A DNA stretch of 64,000 nt, taken from assembly GCF_020873915.1 (NCBI RefSeq), contig NZ_JAHWGP010000001.1, positions 372,001-436,000 on the forward strand. Reading direction: 5' to 3'. Below, piece after piece: positions 40,809 to 51,607 of the stretch. The position numbers and the translations under genes are program-made. The stretch is from Streptomyces sp. DH5 (GTDB taxonomy: Bacteria; Actinomycetota; Actinomycetes; Streptomycetales; Streptomycetaceae). Every line of letters begins with the position of its first letter. The first letter of the stretch is position 1. The notes below the pieces were generated by a model. The model was given only the letters and a program-made list of their open reading frames with translations, searched no databases and was not told where the DNA came from.

Positions 40809-42376
40809 GCACCCGTTCCGGCGGTGGCGCGCGGCGGGGCCGCGACCGCAAGGCCGAGATCCTGATGCCCCGGCCGGGCGGGCCCCGGTTCCGGCGCGGG
40901 GACGAACCGTCCGTCGGCGTGATCGGCGGCGGCATCGCCGGTCTGGCCGCGGCCACCCTGCTGGCCGAACGCGGCGCCCGCGTCACCCTCTACGAACGCG
41001 AGGACTCGCTCGGCGGCCGGCTCGCCGGTCGTCCCACCCGGCTCTCGGACGGCTCGCGGGTGACCATGACCCGCGGCTTCCACGCCTTCTTCCGTCAGTA
41101 CTACAACCTCCGGGGCCTCCTGCGCCGTACCGACCCCGCCCTCGAACGGCTCACCCCCCTGCCCGACTATCCCCTGCGGCACAGCGGCGGTCTGACCGAC
41201 AGCTTCGCCCGCGTGCCGCGGACCCCGCCGTTCAGCGCGTTCGGATTCGTCGCCCTGAGCCCCACCTTCGGCTGGCGGGACCTGGCCGCCATGGACGCGC
41301 GGGCGGCGCTCCCGCTCTTCGACGTGCGGGTGCCCGAGGTGTACGAGCGCTTCGACGACGTCACCGCCACCGACATCCTGGAGCGCGTGCGCTTCCCGGA
41401 AGCGGCCCACCACCTGGCGTTCGAGGTGTTCTCCCGCAGCTTCTTCGCCGACCCGCGGGAACTGTCCGCCGCCGAACTGCTGCTGATGTTCCACATCTAC
41501 TTCCTCGGCTCGTCCGAGGGACTGCTCTTCGACGTGCCGGACGAGCCGTTCCCCCAGGCGCTCTGGGAGCCGCTCGGCGACTACCTCCGGCGTCTGGGCG
41601 CCGACGTCCGCACCGGGACGGAGATCCAGGAGATCTCCCCGCTGGAGGGCGGGGGAGCGGAGCTGCGCACCGGCGCCGGCGCCGACCGCCACCAGGCCGT
41701 GGTGCTGGCCGCCGACACCGGGGGACTGCGCCGCATCGTCGACGCGTCACCCGGTCTGGGCACCTCCGCCTGGCGCGAGGACGTCGCGGCCCTGCGCACC
41801 GCCCCGCAGTTCCTCGTCTCCCGGCTCTGGCTCGACCGTCCGGTCCGCTCCGACCGCCACGGCTTCCTTGGAACCAGCGGCTACGACGGCCTGGACAACA
41901 TCAGCGTCCTGGAACGGTACGAGGGCGAAGCCGCACGCTGGGCGGCGCGCACCGGCGGTTCGGTGGTGGAGCTGCACGCCTACGCCGTGGACCCGGGAGC
42001 GGAACGCAAGGAGGTGCAGGACGCGCTCGCCGACCGGCTGCGCCGGGTCTACCCGGAGACCGGGGACGCGCGGGTGGTCGACGCCCGGCACGAGTGGCGG
42101 TCGGACTGCCCGCTCTTCCCGGTCGGATCGCACCGCCGGCGCCCCTCCGTGCGCACTCCTCACCCGTGGCTGGTCCTGGCCGGTGACGCGATCCGCTGCG
42201 ACCTGCCGGTCGCCCTCATGGAACGGGCCGCCACCACCGGCTTCCTCGCCGCCAACGCGCTGCTCGGCGACCGGGGCGTACGGGGCCAGGTGCTGTGGAC
42301 CGTGCCGCGGGCGGGCCGCTCACCCCTCCTCCGTGCGCTCGGCGGTGCTCTCGCGGAACACCGTCCCGGCCACTGA
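40805..42376 (+). CDS. crtU: carotene desaturase/methyltransferase (isorenieratene synthase)
   Basis: 523 residues. A FAD-binding motif ([20 protein letters not shown]) at about 38 is followed by [17 protein letters not shown] and the CrtU-specific [20 protein letters not shown]. Next come [20 protein letters not shown] and the C-terminal [20 protein letters not shown]. CrtU aromatises the beta rings of beta-carotene with methyl migration, giving beta-isorenieratene and isorenieratene. The GTG overlaps the stop of the preceding ORF. It converges with the Rieske gene, with 23 bases between stops. Confidence 0.9.
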   Translation: MSTRSGGGARRGRDRKAEILMPRPGGPRFRRGDEPSVGVIGGGIAGLAAATLLAERGARVTLYEREDSLGGRLAGRPTRLSDGSRVTMTRGFHAFFRQYYNLRGLLRRTDPALERLTPLPDYPLRHSGGLTDSFARVPRTPPFSAFGFVALSPTFGWRDLAAMDARAALPLFDVRVPEVYERFDDVTATDILERVRFPEAAHHLAFEVFSRSFFADPRELSAAELLLMFHIYFLGSSEGLLFDVPDEPFPQALWEPLGDYLRRLGADVRTGTEIQEISPLEGGGAELRTGAGADRHQAVVLAADTGGLRRIVDASPGLGTSAWREDVAALRTAPQFLVSRLWLDRPVRSDRHGFLGTSGYDGLDNISVLERYEGEAARWAARTGGSVVELHAYAVDPGAERKEVQDALADRLRRVYPETGDARVVDARHEWRSDCPLFPVGSHRRRPSVRTPHPWLVLAGDAIRCDLPVALMERAATTGFLAANALLGDRGVRGQVLWTVPRAGRSPLLRALGGALAEHRPGH

Positions 42377-42399
42377 CCGGCGGGCCCGGGCGCGGCGGA

Positions 42400-43410
42400 T
42401 CAGCCGGGGAAACGTCCGGTGCTGCGCAGTGCCCAGCGGCGTTCGGCGTAGGCCAGGTCGTCGCGCCACAGGCGCCCGGCCGTCCGCCGCATCAGCGGGC
42501 GCAGCGCGGGGGCCGCCGCCCGGGCCAGCGCGAAGCCGCGCCGGTCGGAGGCGGCGACGACCGCCTCCACCACGGCCGTCCTGGGCCGCTCCCCGCCCGC
42601 ACCGGTCAGGGGCGTCGCGTGGGTCTCCACCACGGACGTGGCCCCCTCGCCGTCGGTGATGCGCATGACGACCGTGCGCGGTTCCGGCGCGGTGAACTCG
42701 GCCCGCACCGGCACCACCAGACGCCCGGCCACCCGGAAGGAGACGTCGACGACGAAGGCGTCGTCCTCCTCCCCCTCCGGTTCGCGCGCCACCGACAGGT
42801 CCACGAACGAATAGGGGTGGAACCACGAGCCGTGCCACGGATCGAGCCGGTTGGCCACCACGTCCTGCGGCTCGCACCGCCCCACCCCGGTGTACACGGC
42901 GTCCACCCCGGTGCCCGCCGCGGGCCGCGGGGGGACGACGGGACGCTCGGTGGGCTCTTCGCCGCCCACCTCGTCCAGACGCACCCAGACCAGCACGCCG
43001 TCGTCGTGCACCGGGAACGGCTGCCAGCCGGCGAACGGCGCGCCGTCCAGGGCCAGTCCGTGCCAGTGGCACACCAGCGTGCCGCACACCACCCGGCTGT
43101 CCCGCAGGGGAGCGCCGAGATGCGGACACACGCCCGGTCCCGCACGCAGCTCACCGGTGTCGGAGCGCCACAGCACGACCTCCGTACCGCCGACCGTCCT
43201 GCCGTACGGGCTCCCCGCGGCGCGGATGCTCCGGGACGCGCCGACGACGAACCAGTTGCCCGAAGGGCGGGCGGACGCCCGCTTGAGCGCGTCCGCGATG
43301 AGCGCCGGCCGCGCCTGGCGCCAGGTCGGTGTCTGCGTCGCCCAGTCCGGGCCGGAACGCCGGCGCCGCAGCGGCGGCGTCCAGCGCGCCCTGCCTTCTC
43401 GCCCTCTCAT
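42400..43410 (-). CDS. Rieske [2Fe-2S] protein, DUF5914-type, in the crtEIB operon
   Basis: 336 residues. A Rieske domain (about 60-150) has both cluster motifs: CPHLGAPL (C-x-H) and CHWHGLAL (C-x2-H). A C-terminal domain of about 180 residues ([36 protein letters not shown]) has an NRLD-WH segment that could include iron ligands. It fits the DUF5914 proteins I know beside actinobacterial carotenoid genes. The ATG overlaps the crtB stop by ATGA, so it is made with crtE-crtI-crtB. An oxygenase-type modification of a carotenoid, such as hydroxylation, is a reasonable inference. In S. coelicolor a methylesterase-like gene, crtV, occupies this operon end. Confidence 0.85.
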   Translation of the reverse strand: MRGREGRARWTPPLRRRRSGPDWATQTPTWRQARPALIADALKRASARPSGNWFVVGASRSIRAAGSPYGRTVGGTEVVLWRSDTGELRAGPGVCPHLGAPLRDSRVVCGTLVCHWHGLALDGAPFAGWQPFPVHDDGVLVWVRLDEVGGEEPTERPVVPPRPAAGTGVDAVYTGVGRCEPQDVVANRLDPWHGSWFHPYSFVDLSVAREPEGEEDDAFVVDVSFRVAGRLVVPVRAEFTAPEPRTVVMRITDGEGATSVVETHATPLTGAGGERPRTAVVEAVVAASDRRGFALARAAAPALRPLMRRTAGRLWRDDLAYAERRWALRSTGRFPG

Positions 43411-44402
43411 CGCACCGATCCCTTCCGGTGGAGCACGGGAACGCCGGCCGGGGTGGCACGGCGTGCGCCGCGGGCGTCCCACCGGGCGGCGGCCACGCCC
43501 AGCGCACCGGCCGCGGCCGTCGCCGCGCGACGCCGGCGGGAGACCACCGCGCGGCGGTGCAGCACGGTGTAGTCCTGCGCGGCGATCGCGTCGAGGATGC
43601 CGCCGTACAGGATGAACGCGGTACGGATGCAGGGACGCACCCGCGGGTCGAGCATGGCGATGCCCGGCTCCGCGTCCCGGTACACCTTCCTCGTCAGGGC
43701 GTCCGCCGCGACGAAGGCCGCACGGATCCGCGGGTCGCGACGCCCGGTGCGCCGGCTCCACTCCAGGAGTGGCCGGTCCACGCCGTGGGCGGCCAGCAGG
43801 TCTCCGGGCAGGTAGACGCGGCCCCGGTCGAGGTCCTCGCCCACGTCCCGCAGGAAGTTGGTGAGCTGGAAGGCCACACCGAGGGCCGCCGCGTGCGGCG
43901 CCGCCTCCTCGCGGGGCACGACCGTCCCGAGGACCGGCAGCATCTGCAGACCGATCACCTCGGCCGACCCGCGCACGTAGCCCAGCAGGTCGGCGTAGGT
44001 GGGGTAGTCCGTGACGGTCAGGTCGGCACGCATCGAGGACAGGAAGTCGGCGAACAGCTCGTGCTCGATGTCGTACCGGCGGGCGGTGTCGGCCACGGCC
44101 CGGACCACGGGTTCGTCCCCGCCGCCGGTCCGCAGCCCGTCGGCGAGGTCGGACTCCAGACGGCGCAGCAGCCGGTCGCGTTCGTCGGGCGTGCGGTGCC
44201 GGTCGAGGTCGTCCACGATGTCGTCGGCCCAGCGGGCGAAACCGTACAGGGCGTGCACGGCCGAGCGGTGTTCCAGTGGCAGCAGACGGGTGGCCAGGAA
44301 GTAGGTTCTGCCGTGGCGGGCGTTGAGCCGCCGGCACCGGGTGTAGGCGGTGCGCAGCGAGGGATCGGTGATCCCGGCGGCGTCCAGTTCACGACGGGTC
44401 AT
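43407..44402 (-). CDS. crtB: phytoene synthase
   Basis: 331 residues. Head-to-head condensation of two geranylgeranyl diphosphates to phytoene. Both aspartate-rich motifs are intact: [12 protein letters not shown] near residue 58 and [18 protein letters not shown] near residue 180. The ATG at 44402 was chosen; a GTG six bases earlier is possible. The start lies inside the end of crtI (overlap 14 bases) and the stop overlaps the Rieske start, so the operon is tightly coupled. About 30 basic residues at the C-terminus extend past the fold. Confidence 0.94.
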   Translation of the reverse strand: MTRRELDAAGITDPSLRTAYTRCRRLNARHGRTYFLATRLLPLEHRSAVHALYGFARWADDIVDDLDRHRTPDERDRLLRRLESDLADGLRTGGGDEPVVRAVADTARRYDIEHELFADFLSSMRADLTVTDYPTYADLLGYVRGSAEVIGLQMLPVLGTVVPREEAAPHAAALGVAFQLTNFLRDVGEDLDRGRVYLPGDLLAAHGVDRPLLEWSRRTGRRDPRIRAAFVAADALTRKVYRDAEPGIAMLDPRVRPCIRTAFILYGGILDAIAAQDYTVLHRRAVVSRRRRAATAAAGALGVAAARWDARGARRATPAGVPVLHRKGSVR

Positions 44403-45963
44403 CGGCACCTGCCGGAGTAGGGGTGGTGGCGGGGGCGGGCACGGCTGCCAGGGGAGTGCGCGCCCGTGCGGGGCGCCGGCCGGCGCCGCCGGTCACGCGG
44501 GCGGCCGCGAGCTTGCCGCTGACGAGCACCGTCGGCACGCCGACGCCCGGAGTGGTTCCGCAGCCCGCCAGGACCACGTTCTCCACCTCGCGCACGAGGT
44601 TGCGCGGCCGGAAGGGGCCGGTCTGGGCGAACGTGTGGGCGACCGAGAAGGGACTGCCCGCCGCGTGGCCCTGCGCCGTCCAGTCGAACGGGGTCACGAG
44701 GAGTTCCTCCCGCACGCTGTCCCCGAAGCCGGTCAGGCCCCGGCGCTCCAGCTCGGCCACCAGGCGGTCCCGGTAGCGGGGCCCGAGATCCCGCCAGGCC
44801 GCGGCGTCGGGTCCGACCGTCGTGTTCGGGCAGGGGGCGAGCACGTAGTGCAGGTGGCCGCCGGGCGGGGCCAGGCCGGGGTCGTGCGTGGTCGGGCGGG
44901 TGATCAGCAGCGACGGGTCGCTCATCAGCTCGCCCGAGCGGGTCAGCTCGTCGAACGTGCCCTCCCAGGAGGCGCCGAAGGACAGCGTGTGGTGCGCCAG
45001 CTCGGGCCAGGTACGGTCGGTCCCGGCGTGCAGGATCACCGCGGACGGCGAGTGGCGCAGCGGTGCCGGACGCCGCGGCCGGCGCCCCAGCAGCCTGTAG
45101 GCGGCGGGCAGTTCACAGGTCAGGACCACCGCGTCGCACGGGATCCGCTCGCCCGAGGTCAGCCGGACCGCCCGCACCCGCCCCGCCGACCGCTCCAGGG
45201 TGCTCACCCCGTCGCCGAAGCGGAGGTCGGCGCCGGCGTCGGCCGCCGCGTCGGCCATCGCCCGGGGAAGGGCGTACATGCCGCCCTTCGGGAACCAGAC
45301 GCCGGCCACGGTGTCCATGTACGCGATCACCGCGTACGCCGCGAGCGCCCGGGCCGGTGCCACACCGGCGTACAGGGCCTGGAAGGTGAAGACGCGGCGC
45401 AGGCGGTCGTCGGAGAGGAAGCGGCCGATGCGGCCGTCCAGCCGCCCGAACCCGCCCAGCGCCGCCAGGCGGGCCAGGTCCGGGTGCAGCAGCTGGAAGG
45501 GGGAGTCGAAGTTCGTGTCGATGAAGCGGCCCATCTGCGCCCGGTACAGACGCTCCAGCCACTGCCGCAGATCGCGGTAGCCGGCCGCCTCCGCCGGTCC
45601 GGCGAAACGCCGCACCTCCGCCTCCATCGCCTCGCCGTCGGTGTGCACGTCGAGGGAGGAGCCGTCCGCGAAACGCGCCCGGTAGGCCGGGTGCAGGGCC
45701 GTCAGCTCGACGCGGCGGTACAGGCTGTCGCCGACCGCCGCGAACGCCTCGTCGGCCAGGTGCGGCATCGTCAGCACCGTGGGTCCGGTGTCCACCTGGT
45801 GGCCGCCCAGCCGTACGCGGCCGGCCCGGCCGCCCGGGCCGCCGTCCCGTTCGACGACCGTGACCCTGCGGCCCGCGCCCAGCAGGTGCAGGGCGCAGGC
45901 CAGGCCGGACAGACCCGCACCCACCACGACCACGTGGTCGGTGGACCCCGGAACCCGCCTCAC
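44389..45963 (-). CDS. crtI: phytoene desaturase
   Basis: 524 residues. FAD fold at the start ([20 protein letters not shown]), then [20 protein letters not shown] and the CrtI signature near the C-terminus ([20 protein letters not shown]). It converts phytoene to lycopene. The GTG at 45963 overlaps the crtE stop (GTGA), so the two are coupled. It is an ordinary bacterial CrtI in length. Confidence 0.94.
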   Translation of the reverse strand: MRRVPGSTDHVVVVGAGLSGLACALHLLGAGRRVTVVERDGGPGGRAGRVRLGGHQVDTGPTVLTMPHLADEAFAAVGDSLYRRVELTALHPAYRARFADGSSLDVHTDGEAMEAEVRRFAGPAEAAGYRDLRQWLERLYRAQMGRFIDTNFDSPFQLLHPDLARLAALGGFGRLDGRIGRFLSDDRLRRVFTFQALYAGVAPARALAAYAVIAYMDTVAGVWFPKGGMYALPRAMADAAADAGADLRFGDGVSTLERSAGRVRAVRLTSGERIPCDAVVLTCELPAAYRLLGRRPRRPAPLRHSPSAVILHAGTDRTWPELAHHTLSFGASWEGTFDELTRSGELMSDPSLLITRPTTHDPGLAPPGGHLHYVLAPCPNTTVGPDAAAWRDLGPRYRDRLVAELERRGLTGFGDSVREELLVTPFDWTAQGHAAGSPFSVAHTFAQTGPFRPRNLVREVENVVLAGCGTTPGVGVPTVLVSGKLAAARVTGGAGRRPARARTPLAAVPAPATTPTPAGADDPS

Positions 45964-47102
45964 GCGACCCCCTCGGCACGGCGCGGAGCCACGTCCGACG
46001 CGCGTTCGACCAGCACGGCGAACTCCTGCCGGACGGCGGGTCCGGCACCCGTGCGCTCGAAGTGCCGCACGCTCAGGTCCGTCAGCTCCGCGATCTTCGC
46101 CTCCACCACCTCCCGGGCACCGGTGCGCTCCAGAGCCGCCCGCATCCGTTCCACCGCCCGGTCCGCGCGTGGGTCCGCGTCCGGGGCGAGCGTGGCGGCG
46201 GCGTGGTGGTCCCCGGCGGCGTCCGCGAGCCGGAGGGCTACGGCCAGGAGGTAGGTGAGCTTGCGCGAGCGCAGGTCGTCGTCGGCGGGCTTGCCGGTCA
46301 GCGCCGGGTCGCCGAAGGCGCCGAGGAGGTCGTCGCGGAGCTGGAAGGCCAGGCCGGCGCACCGGCCGGCCGCCCGCAGCGCGTCCAGGGTCCCCTCGTC
46401 CGCTCCGGCCAGCGTCCCGCCGAGGGCGAGGGGGCGGGCGACGGTGTACAGGGCGCTCTTCAGGGTGGCGATGTCCAGCGCTTCGTCGACGTGCGACGAG
46501 CGGGTGGCCTGGGCGTGCAGGTCCCGGTACTGCCCGGCGACCATCTCGGTGCGCATCGCCCGCCATTCCTCGTGCAGACGCCGGCCGTGCGGGGTGCCGA
46601 GCGCGGTCTCCGTCAGCAGGTCGTCCGCCCACGCCAGGGCCAGGTCACCGGCGAGCACCGCGGAGGAGGTCCCGAAACGCTCCGAGGAGCCGTGCATGCC
46701 CGCGGCCCAGTGATCGCGGGCCAGTTCGACGTGCAGCGCCGGGCCTCCCCGGCGCCGCAGCGAACCGTCCATCACGTCGTCGTGCACGAGGGCGCACACC
46801 TGCAGCAGTTCGAGGGCGGCCCCGGTGCGCAGCACCGCGGTGGTGTCTCCCGTGCCGCCGGCCGCACGCCAGCCGCAGCACGCGAAGGCCGTGCGCAGCC
46901 GCTTCCCGCCCCGCGCGACCAGCGCGCCCACGCGGTCGGCCAGGTCCCGGGCGAAGACCGCGTCGACGGCGCGGGAGTCACGCAGCCGCGTGTCGAGGAC
47001 CTGTTCGAGCACGGCGGTGGCACCGCCGGTGGCGTCGGACGCGGTGAGGGGGTCGTCGGCCGGTTCACCGGGTACGGCGACGATCGGCGGCAGTCCAAGC
47101 AT
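45960..47102 (-). CDS. crtE: geranylgeranyl diphosphate synthase
   Basis: 380 residues. A trans-prenyl transferase with the first aspartate motif VHDDVMD near residue 110, GGKRLR near residue 65, and the second motif as LRDDLLGAFGD near 265 (DDxxG). It supplies C20 diphosphate for CrtB. AGAAGGGG precedes the ATG. The 148-base upstream region contains GGAAC on the minus strand (47164-47160), a possible ECF -35, but no copy of the litR inverted repeat. It heads the crtE-crtI-crtB-Rieske operon. Confidence 0.93.
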   Translation of the reverse strand: MLGLPPIVAVPGEPADDPLTASDATGGATAVLEQVLDTRLRDSRAVDAVFARDLADRVGALVARGGKRLRTAFACCGWRAAGGTGDTTAVLRTGAALELLQVCALVHDDVMDGSLRRRGGPALHVELARDHWAAGMHGSSERFGTSSAVLAGDLALAWADDLLTETALGTPHGRRLHEEWRAMRTEMVAGQYRDLHAQATRSSHVDEALDIATLKSALYTVARPLALGGTLAGADEGTLDALRAAGRCAGLAFQLRDDLLGAFGDPALTGKPADDDLRSRKLTYLLAVALRLADAAGDHHAAATLAPDADPRADRAVERMRAALERTGAREVVEAKIAELTDLSVRHFERTGAGPAVRQEFAVLVERASDVAPRRAEGVA

Positions 47103-47250
47103 GCGCGGCCCCTTCTCACAGTCAGTTATCTGCACACCAGTGCTTCCGCCGAGTGCCCTGTTCCGGATGCGCTGATGTCTGCCCGGTACGGCGGCCGTCC
47201 CGGACAGACTCACCTCAGCGGCCGATGGGCTCCCGTTTGGTGATGGTATG

Positions 47251-48657
47251 TCACGCTTCCGTCGTGGTGCGGTGCCGGACTCCTCCGTCACGGCCGCGGG
47301 CCCGCTGGAAGCGGGCGAGCCCGTCGGCGAGGTCGACGAGCGGGTCGGGGTAGCCGAGCGCGTCGCGCCGCTCCGCCGGGAGCCGCCAGGGCTCGTGCAC
47401 CGCTGTGCCGTCCACGCCCCCGAGCTCGGGGATCCAGCGCCGCACGTAGGCGCCGTCCGGGTCGAACCGCTTCGCCTGGACGAGGGGGTTGAGCACGCGG
47501 TGCGGACGGGTGTCGGTGCCGGTGCCGGCGACCCACTGCCAGTTGAGCTGGTTGTTGACGACGTCGCCGTCCACGAGCAGATCCAGGAAGTACCGGGCGC
47601 CGATCCGCCAGTCCACGTACAGCGTCTTGGTCAGGAAGCTCGCCACCAGCAGCCGCGCCCGGTTGTGCATCCAGCCCTCGTGACGCAGCTGGCGCATGGC
47701 CGCGTCGACGATCGGATACCCCGTACGCCCCTCCCGCCACGCGGCGATGTCGTCGGCGGCGTCCGCCTCGTCGCGCCAGCGGTCGTGGCGTGTGCGGTAG
47801 TCCGCCCGGGACGCCGCGGGCCGCGCCGCCAGCACCTGGTGGTGGAAGTCCCGCCAGCACAGCTGGCGCACGAACGCCTCCGCGCCGGGCCCGCCCTGCC
47901 GGCGGGCACGCTGGACGAGTTCCACCGGCGACAGGGCCCCGAAGTGGAGGTACGGCGACAGCCGCGAGGTCCCGTCACCGGCCAGGTCGTCGTGCCTGGC
48001 CTCGTACGACGACAGCCCCGCGCGCAGCCACCGCGACAACCGCTCCCGCCCCGCCGTCTCCCCTCCGTCCGGGACGCCCGGGGACGTGCCGGACACCTCG
48101 GCGCGTGAGGGCACCGGGCCGCCGCGCACCCCCTCGGGAACGGGCACGGTGCGCGGCACGGCCAGGGGCGTCCTCAGCGTCTCCCGGTCCCAGCGGCGGA
48201 AGTAGGGCGTGAACACCGCGAAGTGGTCGGAGCCGGCGGGTGTCACCGCACCGGGGGCGACGGCGGTGATCACCGCCTCGTGCACCCGCAGTGCCACGCC
48301 GCCGTCGCCGAGCCGCCCGCGCAGCCGCTCCTCGCGGTGCCCGGCGTAGGCCGTGACGCCCGCGGCCATGTGCACCTCGGTGGCCCCGCACTCGTCGACG
48401 ACCGCACGGACCTCCCGGGCGACCGGCCCCGAGCGCACGACGAGCCGGCCGCCGCGGCGGCGCAGCGACGCGTCGAGGTCCCCCAGACAGTCGGCGAGGA
48501 AGGCCCGCCGGTTCGGGGCGTCGAAACCGGCCGCCCGGATCCCCGGGTCCAGCACGAACAACGGCACCACCTCGTCCGCCGACCGCAACGCGGCACGCAG
48601 CGGCGGGTGGTCGTGCAGACGCAAGTCCGAGGTGAACAGGACGACCGCGACGGTCAT
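47251..48657 (-). CDS. phr: deoxyribodipyrimidine photolyase
   Basis: 468 residues. The N-terminal alpha/beta domain (VAVVLFTSDLRLHDHPPL) binds an antenna chromophore, and the C-terminal helical domain binds FAD. The latter shows GTSRLSPYLHFGALSP, FVRQLCWRDFHHQVL, AMRQLRHEGWMHNRARLLVA and VDGDVVNNQLNWQWVAGTGTD (each shown in part). It repairs cyclobutane pyrimidine dimers using blue light. CAGGAGTGACGCC precedes the ATG. It is upstream of crtE on the same strand. Its place in a light-induced cluster is the usual Streptomyces arrangement. Confidence 0.93.
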   Translation of the reverse strand: MTVAVVLFTSDLRLHDHPPLRAALRSADEVVPLFVLDPGIRAAGFDAPNRRAFLADCLGDLDASLRRRGGRLVVRSGPVAREVRAVVDECGATEVHMAAGVTAYAGHREERLRGRLGDGGVALRVHEAVITAVAPGAVTPAGSDHFAVFTPYFRRWDRETLRTPLAVPRTVPVPEGVRGGPVPSRAEVSGTSPGVPDGGETAGRERLSRWLRAGLSSYEARHDDLAGDGTSRLSPYLHFGALSPVELVQRARRQGGPGAEAFVRQLCWRDFHHQVLAARPAASRADYRTRHDRWRDEADAADDIAAWREGRTGYPIVDAAMRQLRHEGWMHNRARLLVASFLTKTLYVDWRIGARYFLDLLVDGDVVNNQLNWQWVAGTGTDTRPHRVLNPLVQAKRFDPDGAYVRRWIPELGGVDGTAVHEPWRLPAERRDALGYPDPLVDLADGLARFQRARGRDGGVRHRTTTEA

Positions 48658-48670
48658 GGCGTCACTCCTG

Positions 48671-48710
48671 GTGCGGTGGTGCGGTGGTGCGGTGGTGCGG
48701 TCGTGCCGTG
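48671..48710. repeat. 8-bp tandem repeat before phr
   Basis: Five consecutive octamers, GTGCGGTG three times then GTGCGGTC and GTGCCGTG, fill the space between the upstream gene stop and the phr ribosome-binding site. Copy number could vary by slippage and change the distance between the genes. Confidence 0.8.
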
Positions 48711-48722
48711 TGGCCGGGGTGC

Positions 48723-50294
48723 CTACCGGGAGGCACTTCGCCGGCCGCTCGCGCCGTGGACGCCCCCGGCGCGCCGGTCACCTTCGCGGGCGGTCAGGCC
48801 CCTGGCGGCGGCCTGGGCGATGTTGCGGGCCATACCGCCGAAGACGACCGCGTGGAAGGGGGAGACGGACCACCAGTACACGTGTCCGAACAGCCCTCGC
48901 GGGTGGAACAGGGCGCGCTGCCGGTAACGGGTGCGGCCCCGCTCGTCCGTCTCCACGTGCATCTCCAGCCACGCCAGACCCGGCAGCCGCATCTCCGCCC
49001 GCAGCCGCAGCAGCCGGACCGGTTCGATCTCCTCGACACGCCAGAAGTCCAGCGAGTCGCCGACGCGCAGGCGCTCCGCGTCACGCCGCCCGCGGCGCAG
49101 TCCGACACCGCCGACGAACCGGTCCAGCCAGCCGCGCACCGCCCAGGCCAGCGGGAAGGAGTACCAGCCGTTGTCGCCGCCGATCCCCTCGATCACCTTC
49201 CACAGCGCCTGCGGTGACGCGTCGACGGGGAGCTGCCGCTCGTCCTCGTACAGGCTGCCGCCGGCCCAGTCGGGGTCGGTGGGGAGCGGGTCGCTGGGAG
49301 CCCCCGGGACGGACGCGGACGACCACCGGGTGGCGACCTCGGCCTGTCGCACCCTGCGCACGGCCAGGGACAGGGCTTCGTCGAACGGCAGGGGGTGACC
49401 CGGCGGGTCGGGGACGTACCGGGCGATGTCGTGCTCGTGGCAGACGACTTCGTGGCGCAGGGACTCCGTCAGGGGGCGGGCGATGGAGGCCGGTACCGGG
49501 GTCACCAGGCCGACCCAGTGACTGGACAGCCGTGGGGTGAGCACCGGCACCGGCACGATGATCCGTCGCTTGAGGCCGGCCACGGCGGCGTAACGGCGCA
49601 TCATGCCCTCGTAGGTGAGGACGTCGGGTCCGCCGATGTCGAAGGCCCGGTCGACGTCGTCCGGCATGGTGGCGGAGCCGGCCAGGTAGCGCAACACGTC
49701 GCGGACCCCGATGGGCTGGGTGCGGGTCTGCACCCAACTGGGTGTCACCATGACCGGCAGCCGCTCGGTCAGATAGCGCAGCATCTCGAAGGAGGCCGAC
49801 CCCGAGCCGATGACGACCGCGGCCCGCAGCACGGTCGCGGGCACCGGGGACTCCAGGAAGATGCGGCCGACCTCGGCACGGGAACGCAGGTGCGGGGAGA
49901 GGGCGCTCTCGGGGACGCCGCGCGGGGTGAGACCGCCCAGGTAGACGATCCTGCGCACACCCGCCGCGTGCGCCTGCCGGGCGAAGATCCGCGCCGCACG
50001 GCGGTCGGTCTCCTCGAAGCCGGCACCGGTTCCCAGGGCGTGGACGAGGTAGTAGGCGACGTCGACCCCGCGCATGGCCTCGGCGACCGAGTCCGCGTCG
50101 GTGACGTCCCCCCGTACGATCTCGGCGTCCGGTGCCCATGGGTGATCGCGCAGCCGGCCGGGGGAGCGGGCGAGGCACCGCACCCGGTGACCGGCCTCCA
50201 GCAGCTCCGGCACCAGACGACCGCCGATGTACCCGGACGCACCGGTCACCAGACACAGCGTCCCTTCCGTGTCCCGCAGTCCGTTCGTTCCCAC
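48723..50294 (-). CDS. NAD(P)-binding epimerase-like protein fused to DUF2867
   Basis: 523 residues. The N-terminal half is an extended SDR-like domain (LVTGASGYIGGRLVPELL at about 14; YYLVHALGTG; IVYLGGLTP). The C-terminal half matches DUF2867, with DNGWYSFPLAWAVRGWLDR and HPRGLFGHVYWWSVSPFHAV. This fusion often lies beside photolyase and carotenoid genes in actinobacteria. CGGAGGGAGAGACC precedes the GTG. It probably shares the promoter of phr. Substrate unknown; a quinone or lipid-like compound is only a guess. Confidence 0.85.
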   Translation of the reverse strand: MGTNGLRDTEGTLCLVTGASGYIGGRLVPELLEAGHRVRCLARSPGRLRDHPWAPDAEIVRGDVTDADSVAEAMRGVDVAYYLVHALGTGAGFEETDRRAARIFARQAHAAGVRRIVYLGGLTPRGVPESALSPHLRSRAEVGRIFLESPVPATVLRAAVVIGSGSASFEMLRYLTERLPVMVTPSWVQTRTQPIGVRDVLRYLAGSATMPDDVDRAFDIGGPDVLTYEGMMRRYAAVAGLKRRIIVPVPVLTPRLSSHWVGLVTPVPASIARPLTESLRHEVVCHEHDIARYVPDPPGHPLPFDEALSLAVRRVRQAEVATRWSSASVPGAPSDPLPTDPDWAGGSLYEDERQLPVDASPQALWKVIEGIGGDNGWYSFPLAWAVRGWLDRFVGGVGLRRGRRDAERLRVGDSLDFWRVEEIEPVRLLRLRAEMRLPGLAWLEMHVETDERGRTRYRQRALFHPRGLFGHVYWWSVSPFHAVVFGGMARNIAQAAARGLTAREGDRRAGGVHGASGRRSASR

Positions 50295-50446
50295 GGTCTC
50301 TCCCTCCGGCTCTTACCACGGCCCGGGCCGCGGCGCGACGGTCACTCGGACGGCGGGGCCCGTCGGCGCGGGCACCCCGCACGGTGCGCTCGTCCCCGCT
50401 TCCCGTCCCGCGCCCGCGGCGGATGCGCCGCGGGCGCGGGCGGCCT

Positions 50447-51343
50447 TCAGCCGCGCGGCGTGTCGGTGCCGGCCTCCTGGTCGGCCCTGCCGCCGGCGCC
50501 GAGCAGTCCGGTCGCCGCGAACGGCTCCTCGGCGCCGAGCCGTGGCAGCTCCCGCCGCGACAGCGACGTGACGACCGGCGGCATCGCGCCCCGCACGAGC
50601 TGGGTCGCGCGCAGCCATCGCGGCACGTAGACGGCGGGGCGGCGGCGCTCGACGGCGTCGACCAGCCTGCCCGCCACGTACGAGGCGGGGTACATCCTGC
50701 GCGCGGGCGGCGGCATGTGCCCGCGCAGCTCCCGCAGCACGGGGTGCCGGTCGGCGTCGCGCACCATGTCGGTGTCGGTCCAGTTGATGTAGGCGATACC
50801 CACACCCACGCGCCGGTGGGCGACCTCCGCCTGCAGTGCGTGGGCGAACGACTCGACCCCCGCCTTCGAGGCGCAGTAGGCGCTCATCATCGGCGCCGCC
50901 CCGATGGAGGCCAGAGACGCCACCTGGAGGAAGTAGCCGCGCGTGTCGAACAGGTCGGGCAGGAACGTCCGCGCGGTGACCGCGCTGCCGATGAGGTTCA
51001 CCTCGACCACACGCCGCCAGACGGCGGGGTCCGACTCCGCGAAGGGGCCGCCCTCCGCCAGTCCGGCGTTGGCGACCACCACCGAGGCCGGTCCGAGCCG
51101 CGCCCGTAGGCCGGAGGCGGCCCGGCTCATGCCCCGGTCGTCGGTGACGTCGACCTCCCAGCACACGGAGCGTCCCGCCGGCAGCGAGTTCCTGACCTCC
51201 GCCAGCGTTCTCTCCTCGCGGCCCAGGAGCGCCACGTTCGCGCCCCGTTCGACCAGGACCCGGGCCATGGCCGCTCCGAGGCCGCGTGCGGCTCCGGTCA
51301 CCACGGCGACGCGGCCGTGCAAGGGGTTCCGGGCGACCGGCAT
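50447..51343 (-). CDS. SDR-family oxidoreductase
   Basis: 298 residues. Classical SDR with VVTGAARGLGAAMARVL at about 14, VANAGLAEGGPF near 90 and catalytic YCASK near 158. A C-terminal extension of about 70 residues ends in a Gly/Glu-rich tail. GGAAAGGAACCGCC precedes the ATG at 51343. It lies 152 bases upstream of the DUF2867 fusion in the same direction and may belong to the light-induced group, but a separate promoter is equally possible. Confidence 0.87.
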   Translation of the reverse strand: MPVARNPLHGRVAVVTGAARGLGAAMARVLVERGANVALLGREERTLAEVRNSLPAGRSVCWEVDVTDDRGMSRAASGLRARLGPASVVVANAGLAEGGPFAESDPAVWRRVVEVNLIGSAVTARTFLPDLFDTRGYFLQVASLASIGAAPMMSAYCASKAGVESFAHALQAEVAHRRVGVGIAYINWTDTDMVRDADRHPVLRELRGHMPPPARRMYPASYVAGRLVDAVERRRPAVYVPRWLRATQLVRGAMPPVVTSLSRRELPRLGAEEPFAATGLLGAGGRADQEAGTDTPRG

Positions 51344-51607
51344 GGGCGGTTCCTTTCCGCGAGGTGCCTGCCCGGCCCACGCTAGACGCGCCACGGCCCG
51401 GGGGCATGTCCAGCGGCCGCTCCGCCCGCTCCGCCCGCTCCGCTACGCGGACGGCATCGCGCGTGCGGGTTCCCGCTCGACGGGACGCTGTCGTGCACGG
51501 TCCCCGCCGCTTGCTCCTGGACGGTGCGCGGCCTCCGGGGCCGTGGGCCGGCCCGGGTGATCGACGTGCGTTCGGGGCCCACGGGGCCGTCCGGGCGGGT
51601 CGGGCCG

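Noticed and set aside
51344-51607. A gene in the gap between the SDR and DeoR genes
   Set aside because: Open frames here are Arg-rich, lack ribosome-binding sites and extend into flanking genes in the wrong frame.
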